From assembly GCA_034336665.1 (NCBI GenBank), contig CM067568.1, forward strand, positions 11,508,483-11,572,482: a stretch of DNA of 64,000 nucleotides, written 5' to 3'. The notes below the pieces were generated by a model. That model searched no databases, was not told the origin of the DNA, and saw only the letters and a list, made by a program, of their open reading frames with translations. The position numbers and the translations under genes are program-made. The DNA comes from Luscinia megarhynchos. Lineage: Eukaryota; Chordata; Aves; Passeriformes; Turdidae. This document shows positions 1-14,500 of the stretch, piece by piece; position 1 is the first letter of the stretch, and each line of letters begins with the position of its first letter.

Positions 1-1867
1 TTTCTAGGGACAGAAACATTAATGTAGCACATTTTCTACTTCTTGAAGTTTAAGTAAACAAGTCAAAAACAAAGGCTATTTTTCTTTACAGGCAGATATT
101 GTCCAAACATAGTCTAAAATGGGTATTTCTACAGCTGCTCCCAAACACTGGATCTTTCAGACTGTCATTAGCTGGATGAAGACAGTGTTGGAAAGTAAAA
201 TATCAGCTCAGTGGCCACTAGGAACTCTCAGAAATGAACCACCTTGAGTATGTACTTTCTGACATAATTCTAGAGGTGCAACAAATTACAAAACATCCTC
301 CACAGACATTTTTCTGTTTTGTTTCCCTGCTCTTGACTATGAGAAATTGTTGAAAAAGGAGAACAAAAGCTTTGTCGATCAAGGGGTAGAGATTGGCTCA
401 CTGAAAAGTCAGCTCAAAGGAAAAGCAGATGGTTCTCTGTAATAGATACTGACATGGAAAGCATGAGAGAGAACAACTTTTTTGTAATCTTTTCAACAGA
501 AAAAAAACAATCACTTGCTCAAAATTATTTCAAAAGAGGTTTCAAATAATTGACTTCTTTAGAGATATTTTGCAATGATTAACCCCAAGGCAAATTAATA
601 TCGTGGTTTATGCTATCACTGTGAACAGAGGGGAAAGAAGATATCACCAAAGGAGTGTTCTTAAGACTCTGTCAATATTTTATGTGTGTGTGCACAAATG
701 TTTGCACATTTAAACCTGGAAAATGCTGGGAAAGTCATAAACTAAACCCATCCCACACTTAATACTGACAATCCTGCTGGGCATACATGTATGTCCTTTT
801 TATACTTTGCATACAACTGTGAGAGGACCTGATTTTCCTGCCACTCAGCACAGAATTTTAATTTGAAATAAACTTAGTTTCAATCACCAGAAAAGATGCT
901 TACACTTTTAAGATATATTTGTCTTTTTCATACATGTTTTTCAGTAAGCCACTGTAAAGGGTTTGTTCCTTGCAGACTTTGTTTCTTAGGGAAACTCTGT
1001 ATGATTTGCTAGTTCTTGTGCAGGCTCAGTTCTGCCCTGTTTTATCCCTTGAATCATGGGCAAGGTTTTGTTTTTCTAAATGCTCTGTGGAGTTGCAGTA
1101 ATGACATCACTGAATTTGGCAGCACATTTAATGGAAAAGGTGTGCATTTTTCACCAACAGGTACTCTAGATCCCCCCTCTGAGTGTCAACAAGCCTTCAT
1201 GGGATGTGTGTAAGAGCAAACTTCGGCCTCCCTTCCAAATCCAATTTTCTCAAGTGTTCATGCCAGTAATGCCCAATTTTGTTAAGCCCACATTTAAACA
1301 AAGACAAGAAGACATGAGGACTCTGGCAGGGACACACAAGTGTGACATTATGGAGACACAACAGAAGTTAGAGAGAAACACTGGTTACACAGAAATAAAT
1401 GGGTGGGATTAGGCTTGACACAGAATGAAAGGGTGAAAATGACATCATGAAGCAATCTGTACAGAAATCGAGCAGTTTAGATGAGAAACAGATGGTGTGG
1501 GCAGAGTTCTTGCCAATATAACACAACATAAGCAGTGACCATCATGTCACTGAAATCCATGACTGCCTCTAAGCAGTGCCCAGGAAATCACCCTCCTGCC
1601 ATTCCCAGCACATCCTGCATGCTGGACTTCATCTGCCAGTGGAGCTTGTTTGCACTGCTTGGATTCTGTGCTGCCTTTTTCTGGGCTTAGGGCTCAGAGC
1701 AGTGCAAGAATAACAAAAGATGCTCTCTTCTGAAATGCAATGTGAACACAAGCAAAGTTCAAGTAACTCAAAGAGCCACAGGTCCCCGTTTTTGCCTTCA
1801 GGAGGAGCTCTTTCTTCAGGATTGGGAGAGCTGCAATTTAATGGCTTCGGTTCAGCATTTTCTGGTC

Positions 1868-2060
1868 TCTGCAGCCGTGTCCTCTGAGTGGTGACAGACA
1901 CACAAGGGAGGGGACAGCACACGGGGACAAATGCACTGTGAGAGAGCAGGGTGACAGCGAGCAGCCGAGAGCTGCACTGCTCCGTGCCAAACCCGCTGTG
2001 TGTGCCTTCCCGGCACGGCTTGCACGAGTGCTAGGAGGGGCTCTCCTCCTCCAGATCCAG
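1868..2060. other. CpG-dense patch of unknown function
   Basis: About ten CpG dinucleotides occur within roughly 190 bases, in a flank where CpG is otherwise rare. Short open frames exist on both strands but none resembles a known protein. It could be a small CpG island, an exon or UTR of a convergent neighbour, or a decayed GC-rich repeat. Confidence 0.35.
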
Positions 2061-4199
2061 GCAGACAGAAACGAAGAAGAGAAAGAGAAAGGAAGATTAT
2101 TTTCTGAGGAACAAGCATACCCTCTGATGGGCACTGTAAAACAAACCCAGCTCTAAGGGCATCATTTACATCACGCTCCCAGAGTCCAGCTCTGCTACAC
2201 TAGTAAAGCATCCTGGCAGCCACAAAACCCCCAGCAGAAAGCACACTGTTGTCAGGAAGCTTAAATTCACCGTACAGCTGGCAATAAATCAGAGTGCTGC
2301 AAACTACTGCAGTAGGAAAACAGGATTTGGGAAATGTGGCCTCTACTGTGCAGGTGTTGAGCTTTGAGTACAGTTCAAGAAGGCAGATAATGTGGTACAG
2401 TAAGTCCTAAGTGAGAGTGCACCCTGAGAGTGCAGAGGGGTGAGTGAATCCCTTTACATGTTCACCAGGGCTTGGTCAGAAAACTGTTCAGCACTTTAAA
2501 ATACCCCAACAACCTTGAAGTGCCCAACTTGATGAATACCCAGGTGGAAGATTATGCAACCAGAATTGAAGGCCACCCTACTTCAAAATGAGAACATATA
2601 CACAGGGATTTAACACACTTTAATTCACAGATACTGACTTTATAGAGCTTTCACTGACTTAGTGTTCTGGAGTGTCCCCATATGGAAAAACCTGCACATG
2701 TTTGAAAGAAGAGAAGGTTATAGATGGGGTGGGGGAAAAAAAAACAACAGGGAACTTAAAGGAAAACAAGGAATTTCAGTAACACAGATTACCAAGAAGC
2801 TGAAAAGCATCTACCACCTGCAAGAAAAGTATTTAAAGTGATACCAAATAGGAATTTCAACTTTGTGGATTTGTGCAGCGTAGACCAAAAGACAGAATAA
2901 ATGGTGTTTTTGAAAATAGGGGTTTGGGGTTTTTTGGAAAGAAAAGAAAACCAACAAAAACCTTGTCATAGATAGTATCAGTGGACTCAGTAACTCTTGA
3001 GAATTCCCCAGTTAGAGCTATATTCCACAATCAGCTTTTTGAGATCACACTGTTAGAGATCTGGTAAGTGTACACATCACTGCTGCAGCCCTACTTTAAA
3101 ACAGAGGTTAGAATTAACAGTACACAGAATTTCTTTTCAGCCTACATTATAAAACACTGAATCCTCAACTAAGTACAATTAGGAATGAAATAGAGCCTCA
3201 TCATTTGTTTGGTTTTTTTGGTTTTTGGTTTTTTTACTTAGGAAAACTCAATGGGCTTGGTTTAAATATTTTGCTGAGCAACTTTTCAGTTCCTGGCATT
3301 TGCTCAGTGTTCCCATGTTTGTTTGGGGTCATTCTCATAAATTAATTTGAATGAAACTCGATTTCAGTGCAACTTAATTGCCTGATGAAAACCCTGTAGT
3401 TACATGGTTTGGTTTTCCAGTGTCCTAAAGTGAAACAGTTCAGTCTTCAGGATGAAGTTCAAAATGGAGACCCTCTGTCTCCTACTGCTCACCCAGGGCA
3501 ACAGCTGGAACAATAAGGAATAATAACATTCCTGGTTGGAAAAAAAACCTTCTGCCAATCCAGGCATACAGCACTAAGTGTCAGTGATTTTGCCTAGAAA
3601 TCTTGGGTTTTTTTCTTGGATGAAAAGTTTGTATTTTTAGTAACAAACACCAAATCACATGTAAGGCAGCAGGAAATGAGGCAGAGCCTTTACTAGAAAA
3701 CACAGCTCTATTTGTGTTAGCACTGGAAATCCTGCCCTTCAGAAAGAAATGTTGTGGTGCACAAACCAGCAGCATCATTAGGCAAAACCCAAGGAAAGCA
3801 TATTATTATATAATATGCTGAGATAGAGATATATATAAAATATAATAGCTATGTTATCTTTTCCAACAGGACTATCAAGCTCTGCTTGTACAACAGCTGA
3901 GGAAATTGCTGGAAAAAGCAGCTGCCTCTCAACTAAGCCAACTTGGTACACCTCTAACTACTTGAAAATTTTATTTGAGCTTAAACCACATATTTGAAAA
4001 CTTTTTAAAAATAGCTAAAAAATGCTGTAATGTGTAAAGTCACATCAGGATCAACAAAGTTCTACTTCTAGAAGGAGATTCTCCCTAGGGAAGAGAACAG
4101 GATGGCAATAACTGGGTTATCTTCTGCTGGCCCAGACTGGAATGAAGACCTCCTGCTACAAGGTGCCAGGGCTCATAAACTTGTTTGAACACTGAACAT

Positions 4200-4250
4200 C
4201 AAAGGCTGGACTTGATCCTGGAGGTCTTTTCCAGCCTTACTGATTCCATG
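4200..4250 (+). repeat. CR1 LINE 3'-end fragment
   Basis: The segment runs from ggctggacttgatcctgg through gaggtcttttccagcctta to tgattccatg. This is the order of the conserved CR1 3' UTR (a 'ttggactcgatgatctt' block, a 'ggtcttttccaacctt' block, then the 'gattctatg' tail). It is diverged and 5' truncated; upstream homology, if any, is not clear by eye. Confidence 0.6.
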
Positions 4251-7200
4251 AGCAGTGTCCAAAGCCCACCCAACACACTCTGGTTTTGTGTTCTGGTGAG
4301 ATTTTCTGCCCTGGCAAAATAAGTGATCTCATGATGTAATTTTCCAGCACATCAAGACTAAATTTTAAGATTACACTTACCTAGATAGTAGGCCTTAAAA
4401 AAATAATTTAAAATTCAAATGGAGTGAAAATACTCCTGCTGTTGTTTGGTAAGTCAACACAGGATAGGTACACCAATTCCAATGTGATGTTCAAGAAGTC
4501 TAAGAGAATTAGGAAGTGCACTCTTGTCAGGACTTTGCAATTCTCATCACTTAGTGTCTCCTCATGACACTGACAGATTGCTGCAGTCAGTCTGGCAATC
4601 TGCATGGAGCTGCAGGATCAGAAGCTTACTAAAGCTTACTAAATCTCCTAAAGCTCAAGCTTCAAACCAAGCTTAAGGAAAGGAAATTTTGAACAAGTCA
4701 TCTTGCAATTTCATCCAAACTGTAAGCAATAAACTTAGCTAGATTTTAACGTTAAAGTTCATAAAAATGTTTAAAAATTACATTCTGTTACTTTGAGAAT
4801 TACTCTTACACTTCATAAATTACTTCTAATGGCATTGTGCCAACTGGGACAGCCTCAGTAAGAACCACAGATGCAAGGTGAAATGTGAGAAACACTGTAA
4901 ACATCCCAGCTGAGTATAAAGGTAGTCAGAAATCATGAGGCTCATTGTTTTTAAATCAGATGTGCACGACAGAGTCAGAGTGGGCAGTAACAACAGTTCT
5001 CAACAACTGAGTCACATCCAAGGGAAAGGAAAAAAACAAAAATACAAAAAGGCAATTTGCAACACAACTGCCAAGTGTCTCAGTTTGCTACATAAAAGCC
5101 ATAAATAGGTGATTGCATTAAGTGAACCTCTGCAATGTGTTCAGGAATAATAGTTTTAAAACAACAGATGCTGGGAAGTAAAACACAACAAACAACACTC
5201 ACTGTCAGAAGGAATAGTGTATGAGATGGTTTCTCCTTATTGTTTTTTTCTGCACTTTTAGTAACCAAAAATAACCCAAGGTAAAAAGCTTGAAAGCTCA
5301 CTTAAATCATTGACAAGACTTCCATAGAATTCAACAGCATCAAGATTTGATCCTAAGAGATTGGTTAGTTACATGGTTTCTACATAGGCAGCAGATAACT
5401 TCATATTTTGGTTGCTTCAGGGAGCATTAAACTGGGTTCTGAGCACAGCAACACCACCTGTCACCCAGCAGCCTCAAAGCACTCCTGGAAATCCTCTCAG
5501 CAGAGCAGAGATGGACACAGCCAGGCCAAGCACCAGGAGTCCATTCAGCTCGTTGGAACTGAGGCACAAAGAGGGTCCAAGATCTGCACAGTCTGACACT
5601 GCTGGGATTACAGCCCTGGTGACCCCATCCCCAGGCCTGTGCTGAGTCAGCCTAGAGGACTGTGCTGATTCCAACACAGGCTTTGACTCTTCAGGACATG
5701 TTTTGCCTGTACCCAAGCACAGAACAGATCATGAGTGTTCAAGGTACTTGTGAGGTTCTGACTCTCAAGTAGGACTTTGTTACAGTTCATGTGCTTAACA
5801 AGCTTTTGTCAGAGCAATTTTCAAACTGCCATTGCAGACTTAAATAAAACCATGATAAGCTTCCAGTGTTGTTGTATAATCCAATTATGATGTGAATAGG
5901 GAAGGTTTTTTTCTCAAAAATGTATGCATAATTTTTCTGAACAGTGTCCTCTTCCTAGAGCCACTCAGCAAACCAGTGTACTGGTTCCATGAAAGAGTTT
6001 CAGGAAAGCTACTTAACTCAAGTCTTCTCAGTGAAGGTATAGATAAACAAACCCTTACTGAAAAGGGGGAATCGAAAATGTATAGGCAGTTAAATAAAAT
6101 ACAACATACAAAATAAGTTTTAATGCATTTTCATCCAATATACAGGCATTTGTGAGTATCAGCTACTGAGCTATAGTTCATAGCAAAACACCAAAGCATT
6201 GAGATAGTTGTGCAAATTCTTTTCTTAGTTCCTTGGCGAGCAACAAAAAGAACTGAAGAATATCTACATAATTAATTTCAAACACTCACAGAGCAGAACC
6301 CTGGAAGGTACTTTTTGTACATGAGGAACAACAGGAACCTGATTTCATTAAGTAGCACATACAAGAGAAGCCTGCATCTACAGTTAGGTTAACTCTACTG
6401 CAAGATTTATATGTATAAAACTACCTTATTCTAGTAATCAAAACGAGGCCTTTTGAGAAATCTGAGTCATCAGCCCATAATTCTAATAAAGGTGACTGCT
6501 GTGCTGTCCTTAATTGCCAAGCAAAGATATCTGATTGGTGAGCACAGGCTTCTGTAAAAGCAGGAAAAAAATCTCACAAATGACCTTTTAGGAGAGCAAT
6601 AGGATAGTATGGGGCAAATAGTTGGAATGCCACAGGATCAAACCCAAAATCTTCCCTCTGACACCTGCAACACATTAGGAGAAACCTTCCCTGCCCATAA
6701 CACCAGGCAATCCCCTGTCTTGTCCTACTACAATAAACAAAGACAAAATAATCTGATATTGGTCTACTCATTATCCCTTCAGGGCAAAAACTCTTCTTTC
6801 CCCATCCTTTTTTCATCCTGATGTGAAATTACAAATTAATTAATAATAAAATTTGTAAAAAGCTATGATACAAGAACTAAGAATGATTTTCCACAGTAAG
6901 GACTGGATTGATTTTCTGATTTTTTTAATGGGCATCACCCAGGCAGGGGTAAGATTTTGATAGCAGAAAAACAGGTCTAATGGCCAGTATTTTCAGAGAG
7001 CTCACTGGTGCCTCTCCTTTGTTCACCACAAGGAAGCAAAACCTCAGAAAGTTTGAACTGATGGCATTGGAACTCTGTGGTGTCACTTGACTCCACAATG
7101 ATATTTTTCAATTGTGCAGCCACCAGATTTTATTACAGAGCCCTTCTCACTCCAACTCCTTCAGTGCTAGGACCTCATGAGGACAGCCAGCTGGGAACTC

Positions 7201-9599
7201 CAGCACTATTGTAAGGCAACTTGAATAGCAAGAGATTTGCCCAGCCATTATTACAAAACCATTCTCACTGATTTCTGAACAGCAGAATTTATAACAAGAG
7301 CCTATGACATTACTGTTTTATGTGCCATATATTATCCTACAAAAGGAACAGAGTGATGCCTAGCTTCTAAAAAATAAACTATTTTAGGCCACCAGTACAA
7401 TTCAGCTCACAAAATCACGTCCAACCTTTTGGAAAAAAAATAAGAAAAAGAAGGCAGCACTACAAAGGAAATCTAACAGTCTGCCTCCAGGCTAGTGGAC
7501 AGCTCTGCTCACTGATTTGTAACCAATGGTTTGGAAACTGAATGTTTATTGAGAAAAATTCTGATTATATTTTAGGCAAGCTTTTTTATCTGCTACCTTT
7601 TAATGTGTTAATTCACTCTACTGAAGAGCCAAAGGGCCAAATTCACCCCTCTGATAAGGCTTCTATTGTAGGAGCATCACTGAATGTGCACCAAAGGCAT
7701 TATTCATCTGTGGAGAGATCACTGAGCAATATTGTCAAACACTTCTGAGTTGCACATCCTTGAAAAGCAGATAAAGGAATTGTAAAGAGAATGAGAAGGA
7801 ACAGAACATCACAGATGAAGAAAATTAGATAAAGGGCCAGGAAGAAACTGTTTGATGTAAACAGAGTGACAAGTTAGATTAAGAACTCTCATTAAAGCAT
7901 GCAGCATTTGCCCATAAGCAATTCAGGCAAGGAATTTGTTTACAACTCTGTCAAAATCAACAGCAGATGCAAAGAATCATCAATATTGGGATTTTAAATA
8001 ACATTAAATCTACTGTATCCAAACATTCACAGAGACTGTGTGAAGGAAATACACAGCTCGGGGCCATTCTATTTTTTGTCACACTGAGTAAACAAGGCTA
8101 TGCCCTGCTGCACATTGAATGCAGGCCCAGCAGAAGTTACCAACAGGAGTGCTAACCACTCCTTGGTTACTTCACTGTGCACATGCCTCTGAAAACACTT
8201 ACTAGTACCAAGATTTTATTACTGATGGGGAAGAAAATGAAACTTTGGTGAGGAAAATGTAATTTCAGGTATGACTCTGTGTTAAAGACAGAAGCTGGTT
8301 TGACTTTTCCAAGTTAGAAGGACAAAATTTAGAGATGTGCTGGAAGGCATGTGACCTTCACCAGAAAATATCCAGCAAAAATTATCCATCAGGAATCATA
8401 CAGATTCGAAATTAATCTTTGAAACTGCTTCCAGAGCAGATGGTGAAGGCCAAGTGCACAGCAGTACCTTGTACAACAATAGTGAGAAATTAGGGTTTTG
8501 GCAAAAGGCATTAGGAGCAAATCCTATTCTAACTGAACCAGATTTAATGAGAGTTCCTCATTCTTAGTCTCAGGTTAACATCCCCCTCTAGTGACCTCAA
8601 TTTATTGTGGGGAGTTTTTCCCTCAGCAGCTCCTTGGCTGATGGCCCTGTACGATCCTGTTAAGATGATGGGAATTTGAGTCACCACTTTCCTCCTGGCA
8701 TGGTTACAGGTTTAAAAAAAATACCTGGCTGGGAAGAACATGCAGTGAGAGTGAAGTTACACAATGTGCTGGCAGCAAAATGGTCCCAAGAAGCTGAACT
8801 GCAGCCTTTCCCCAGCCCCTCATTCTCACCCTTGTGCAGGAGTTCACTGCACATGAGTTTCCTTTCATGCCAATTCCCTGGGGGGGGTCATGATGTGAGT
8901 CAGCCCATTGTTATGATCTGGGTTAAAAATAACCCTTCCTAAAGCAGCTCCACCACTAAAGCCAGCAGATTGTGTATTTGCACCACGAGGCAGCTCCTTT
9001 GACACAGTGTTGTGCATGGACAGAGGCAGAAAACTGTGTCAGGTGCCCCTTTCTCAGGCTCTAAAGTAAGCGTGTGACTGGCAAGGCACAGAATTCAAAC
9101 CATGCAGATTCAGCCATTCCCATGCTGTAGAGTTCTTGAAATCCACATCACACCTAAATGCCAGCACTGGGAATTCCTGACTGGTTTTGCAGTAGTCCAA
9201 ACAAAAAATTCTGGTGGTCACTGGAGCAAGTTTTTAAAGGCTGACATGAGGTAAGAAGTTCTCTGTTAAATTCAAAGTGAGACGACAGATGGGGGTGTGA
9301 AATTGTGGGAAACCACCAGCTACAGGGAAAAACAAAGCACCCATGTGCAAAGCCAAAGTATTGCCCTGCAGCTCATGACTCAGCACTTCAATCATTCGTG
9401 GAGTGAACCAATGTTTCTCTCAAACAAAAGATGTCTTTCCATTTTTTGTACCATTGCATGGAAAGGCTCCTTGCAAAAAGATGAGAGGAAATAAAAAAAA
9501 AGACATTGTTTCCTGTTAATTGAAGAAACATTTGACATGCTGAGTCTATCAACAAAACACTGTTTAAAGCCAGCAGATTTTCTTCCCATAGATTGTTTA

Positions 9600-11399
9600 A
9601 AAGATTAGAAAAAATGCTGGCAATTATTTATTTTCATCTCTTATCTGAAATTCCATTGTCTGTATACTGGGAAGGAGAGCTGAAGGCAAAGGTGAAGAGA
9701 GCACATTTCTTTTGTTAGTTGAAATGATGCAGTCCCAATGGCACGACCTTAAGGAGAGCTTTATGGCCTGTCCCCTACACTCAAAAAGGGCCTGTCAACT
9801 ATGAGACAATCAGATCTGATCTCACTTTTACATTGCATAACCTCTGCCTGTGCAGAGCAAGAGTTTATAAGGAATAAAAAGGAGGGCCTGAATACACACA
9901 GCATAAAACACAGCTACTGCTTCACTCACATTTCCACACCCTTTGGTGAACATATAAATTCTATTACTCTGTGTGCCATTCTGGACAACATTGCTCACAA
10001 CAATGGCAGCAAGACCATTACTTTTAAAGAGGTTTTACAATGTGCTTTCGAGTTGCAGCTCCTGGCTTTTGAAATGTTCAGGAGAGAAGATAACAGTGGC
10101 TTCTTCTTTGCTTGTGTTTTGTTTGGAAATGGTGTTTGTTTATATATTCCAGATAGATCAGAAAAAAGGAAATGCAAAATCTGCACTATTTTGAGCTATT
10201 CTGTGTCCTGCCAGTGTCTCATTTGTATGCAGCATACACTAGATTTGCCTAGAAGGATTTAGCTCAGTAGCTGGCACGTTTACATCAGAGAACAACATAC
10301 ACAGTTTCAATCGATTTCAAGCATTCTTACAATGGGAAATAAATATGAAAAGTGGTTGCTGCTCAAAGTTCAAAAAATGCGATCAACAAATTGTAAAAGC
10401 TCAAAAGGCCAGACAAATTTAATAAAATATTTCCATTTACCTTCCTCAGTTTTACACAGCCTGTTCGAAATAATAAGATTCTCTGCAGAGTGCCTTTATC
10501 CAATTGTTTATATCACTTCATACAAAATATGTGTTTGAATTACCACAGCAATACAAGGATATAAATTCCCAGCCCACGAAATGCCAAATTCAACATAAGC
10601 TATGCTTTCTTGGCATCTAGATGTTTTCCTTTTCCCTTTCTGTACTGCAAATACATTTCCATTTGAAACAAATTAAAAAGCATGTAGATGTTAAACATAA
10701 AGACAGCTTAGAATTCAAGTGACTTGTGCAACATTATTTTGTGCTTTCCACTTCTCCATTTCCTCCAACTGCAATTAAAATTCATCATTCCCTACTACAT
10801 GTACAACAGCAATGCATCAAGTTCAGTCCAGTAGAGGTTTTCAACCTTCAGACTCGGCTTTATACTACATGAGATCCTTGCACAACCAAAATTTAAAAAA
10901 AAAGTGCATCTTTTTTCCTCATCTTTCTCTTATGCTGGATGATGTGAAGCTCTGATTAGTTGATGCAGGAATGCAACCTTGAGGTACAATTGCAGCCTCG
11001 AAATGATTCTTAAATGTAAAAAGAAACTTTTGGAGCGCTCACGCCCTTTCTGGATTTTAAAAAAAGACACCACTGTCCTGGTGCTACTGGAGCCACGGTA
11101 CAGTACATCATGGCACACACCCATAACATGACCAGGGACATGAGAGACAACTCCTATTTACAAAAACTTGATGTCACTTCCAGAAAAATATGACAGGAAA
11201 AAAAAAAAAAAAGAAGGAAAATAGAATTTCCTGAATGTCCTGATTTTTAGAAGATTCCTTTTACTCTTCAGCAACAGAGTGGTCCTCCACAACTGCATGT
11301 CTCCCTGACCTTTTTAGTATGGACCATAAGCGACACCAGCAGGAATTGGAAATCATATGGCAAACTGCTTCCTTCGAGAGGATGCTCACCCACGCCCCT
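9600..11399 (-). other. TUB: Proximal 3' untranslated region of TUB (end uncertain)
   Basis: Sequence directly downstream of the TUB stop is AT-rich and has no exon signature on either strand. The nearest complement of AATAAA is TTTATT at 9627-9632, giving a possible poly(A) site near 9.6 kb and a UTR of about 1.8 kb. Further candidates are at 8601-8606, 8215-8220 and 7545-7550, so a longer UTR is equally possible. A run of 15 A lies at 11198-11212. The reading frame of 153 codons on the plus strand (9801-10262) resembles no family known to me. Confidence 0.35.
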
Positions 11400-11533
11400 T
11401 TACTCACAAGCCAGCTTGCTGTCAAAACTGGAAAGGGCAATGGAAAAGGCTTGTAGTGCACACATTGGGTAGTTGTAGTCCATGGTGAACACGTCCTCAG
11501 CCACACGGCCAAACTGCATCACAATGTAGTCAG
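11400..11533 (-). CDS. TUB: TUB exon 12 (C-terminus and stop)
   Basis: This 134-bp exon encodes the end of Pro444 and residues 445-487: [36 protein letters not shown] and DSKLACE, followed by TAA (complement of 11400-11402). This segment forms the hydrophobic central helix that plugs the tubby barrel, so it is essential for folding. [10 protein letters not shown] favours TUB over TULP3 (DDVFTLDY) and TULP1, from memory of those families. The acceptor is tttcttgcag. Confidence 0.98.
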
Positions 11534-14500
11534 CTGCAAGAAAGGTCAGAAAAGGCAGAAAGCATTGCTGCTGCTGTTTAAATAAGTGTGTACCCAACAC
11601 TACCCTCTGTCCCAGAGCAAGGAAATACCAACCCAGCATGCTCACTCATCAAACTTCACAGCACTTATTCATGCAAGTGGGCGTGCTGATAGCAGAGCGA
11701 GAAGCAAGGACAGCTTGAGTGATAAAGGGTTGCAAGACTTGTTAGTGTCAAAAAAAATGACACATATAAAAAGTACTTTTTGCAAGAACAGAGAGAAGAT
11801 GGCTTCTGTACAGCATGTTATACAGATCTCAATTAAACCTGCTCAGGTGACAACTGTGAGGGTAGAATCCCTCCAGACTGTGCACACAGTGCTGCTCCTA
11901 CACTGACAGCAGAGAGCTCTACTTACGATCATTATCATGGATAATCTGGAAGTTCTTCACCGAAGCCTGTGTGACTCGACCATGGAAATTCAGAACATAG
12001 GACTGGGTGTCATCATTCCAGACTGGTGTTTTGTTGTGCAGCTCAATGACACTCTCTGTATTTTTGTTCTGCCACCTTGCAAGAAGTGTCTCATGTTCCT
12101 GCACACATCACAGATACACGCTTCAGTTGAACACGCTCGCGTGACAAAAAATACATTAACAGGGAAGAAAAAAATTCATCAATCCTGGCCCAAAGACTAA
12201 ACTCTTACCCTCAACCCTCAAACTGAGAACTCTGAGGATGTGCATTTGAGTCCTTTCCACAGTTTGATAAACGCTAGTTGTACCTTTTGTTATCAAAATA
12301 CTTTATTTGTGGTGCTTTTGTGAGTCACAGCAGTAGTCACGCAGCCCATTGTACTGCAATTGTTTGAATACCATTTTATTAACTTCTAGACCTTTAGAAA
12401 TTCAAATAAAAAAACCTCAACTCTACCTGAAAAAGTAATTCAAGTAATTTCTAGTGCTGGCTGCTGGTATGACTTACATTTCGTGGTCTGATGGAAACTC
12501 TTTCATGATCCATATTCATTCCTGGTATGATCACACTCATTTTACGAGGTCCTTTAAACCCCAGGACGTTCGTTTCCTAAAAATGTTTAGAAAAGATTTC
12601 ATCACGTTTTTTATTTTAGTTAAGTTAATCTCTTAAGTTTAGTTAAGGTAATTTAAGTTAATTTAAGTTAATTTCTTCAGTAGAGAGACACAGTGGCAGC
12701 CCAGGGAACTTATCTGTTAGTCAACTCAAAAACATCTTGAAACTCCCACCTTCACTGGCACTGCCAAACATTCGAGCTTTGTCTTAGAAGCTCTGACAAC
12801 AGGAAAAATGGAAATAGAGAGGTTTCCAAAAACACTCCTAATACTGGCTGCCAACAACCTTAATATAATTTAAAAAAAAAATCCCTTTGTTAAAAAAGGA
12901 TATGAATTAACCAGATTGCTTGGCTACTGCTAAATCCCAAAATAAAGTAGTTGCAATTTAAAAATCATAAAATGCAGTGATACATTTTGATGTGAGACAA
13001 AATTAAATATATGGGACCAGCTCTATTTATTCCAGAGCCAGCACAAAAGCAAACAAAATGCTAGTCAGAGTATCTGATAGCAGTGCTGTGGTTTTCAAAA
13101 TTTGCTTAGAGATGACCACAGTAAAAAAACAAACGCATTAGCATGAAGGCAAATTTTCTAGCTATGAAGACAGGGAAAGTAAAGAAACCACATAGGCAGC
13201 AAAAAAATCCACAGAAAATACAAGTTCTTCCATTAAACATGATCTGATGCTTTCCTGGCCAGTTTTTCACAAGAGCACTCCAGCATTGCACTGTCCTCTC
13301 AAAACACAACTACTAAAATCTAAACCAGCCTAAAGCCTTATTTTCATCTGACACCTTTTTTTCTCCCATAGAAGCAACCAGGGCCAAACATTTCAGTAAG
13401 TTATCATCTGCTTTTTAACCAGAAAAAGTAAAGAGCAATATTTTCCAGTAAAACCTGATTTTAGCATTAACCCAGTAAATGAAACAGTGACACCTTGAAC
13501 TCCTTCTCATGTTTTGTGATAGCTTTTTTACAGTCACATGTATTTTTTTCCTCATCTGCCAGAGTGAAATGAAGGGCTTTGGAGATGCACTAAGGAATCT
13601 CAGGAAGAACATTCCCATGGCTCCCAGCAACATGCCACAAGATGCCAAGAACCAGAACCCCTAGGCTCCAGCTGGTGTGGCTTTACCACTGGGGCATTTA
13701 AAAGTGATGTATTCAGCTGTCTCTGCTTTTATATTTTTTAATTACAATGTCCTGATTTTATGGAACACTAAACTTACTAAAACATCTCTACTTTTGCAAG
13801 CAAAAATCCACCCATCTCAACCCACTGGAAACATCTGAAAATACCCACCCAAAATACCTGCAACTTTGCCATCATCAGACCTTTGAAATAACTCTGCCTG
13901 TTCCAGGAAACCATCTGGAGATTTTCCACAACTCATTAAAGATTTGCATGCATGCAAGAGAAATTCTACTGGATTATTTTACTGGATGGTCCTGAAGCAA
14001 TCCAGGCATATTTATATATCTTCCTAACTCTGCACATTAATGGGAAGATTCTGCCTCTTTTCTGAATCATTTATGTCCCCTCCTTTGGCAGAGTAAAACA
14101 TGTTATCAGTTCAGTTGGTTCTGCATCATGGCAAGATGAAAACTGATATGACTGCCAGCAGATTTTATAAGTAGGAGAGACTCAGCACAGCAGAGGACAA
14201 GTTCTAAGAAAAGATTCATGCTTATGCTTATTTTCCACTAAGTACTGACAATTTTGGGCTTCTCTGCTACGCTTTACAAGCTTTTCTCCTCAAGCTGCAG
14301 TTATGCTATACATAATTAATTTAGATGCTGACTGGTTGAAGACATTGTTGAAGGTAAAATTAAATAATAGTGCTGAATCACTTCCCTCCCAACAAGCAGA
14401 GGGGAAAAACAGGACTATATTCTTTGGGCTTATTCAGAAACACTGAAATTGGTACTTCTGGCTTATGACAAGAGAATGGTTACTAGTTGCACATTACCTC

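Larger units (their letters stand above)
1..9599. other. Downstream flank of TUB, no gene recognised
   Basis: Ordinary AT-rich sequence with short open frames only. In mammals the next gene downstream of TUB is RIC3, converging tail to tail (established knowledge), but I see no RIC3 transmembrane or coiled-coil exon here. Visible items are a CpG-dense patch near 1868-2050, a GGTTTTT-type simple repeat at about 3208-3237, an AT-rich stretch at 3800-3850 and a CR1 end fragment at about 4200-4250. Distal TUB 3' UTR may extend into this region. Confidence 0.5.

Noticed and set aside
1..9599. Search for RIC3 exons convergent with TUB
   Set aside because: RIC3 is expected downstream from mammalian synteny, but none of its recognisable segments (transmembrane helices, coiled coil, acidic C-terminus) appears in the translations.
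9801..10262. Plus-strand open frame of 153 codons
   Set aside because: It is antisense to the probable TUB 3' UTR. Its composition looks random (Cys- and His-rich scatter, no motif), and there is no family resemblance.
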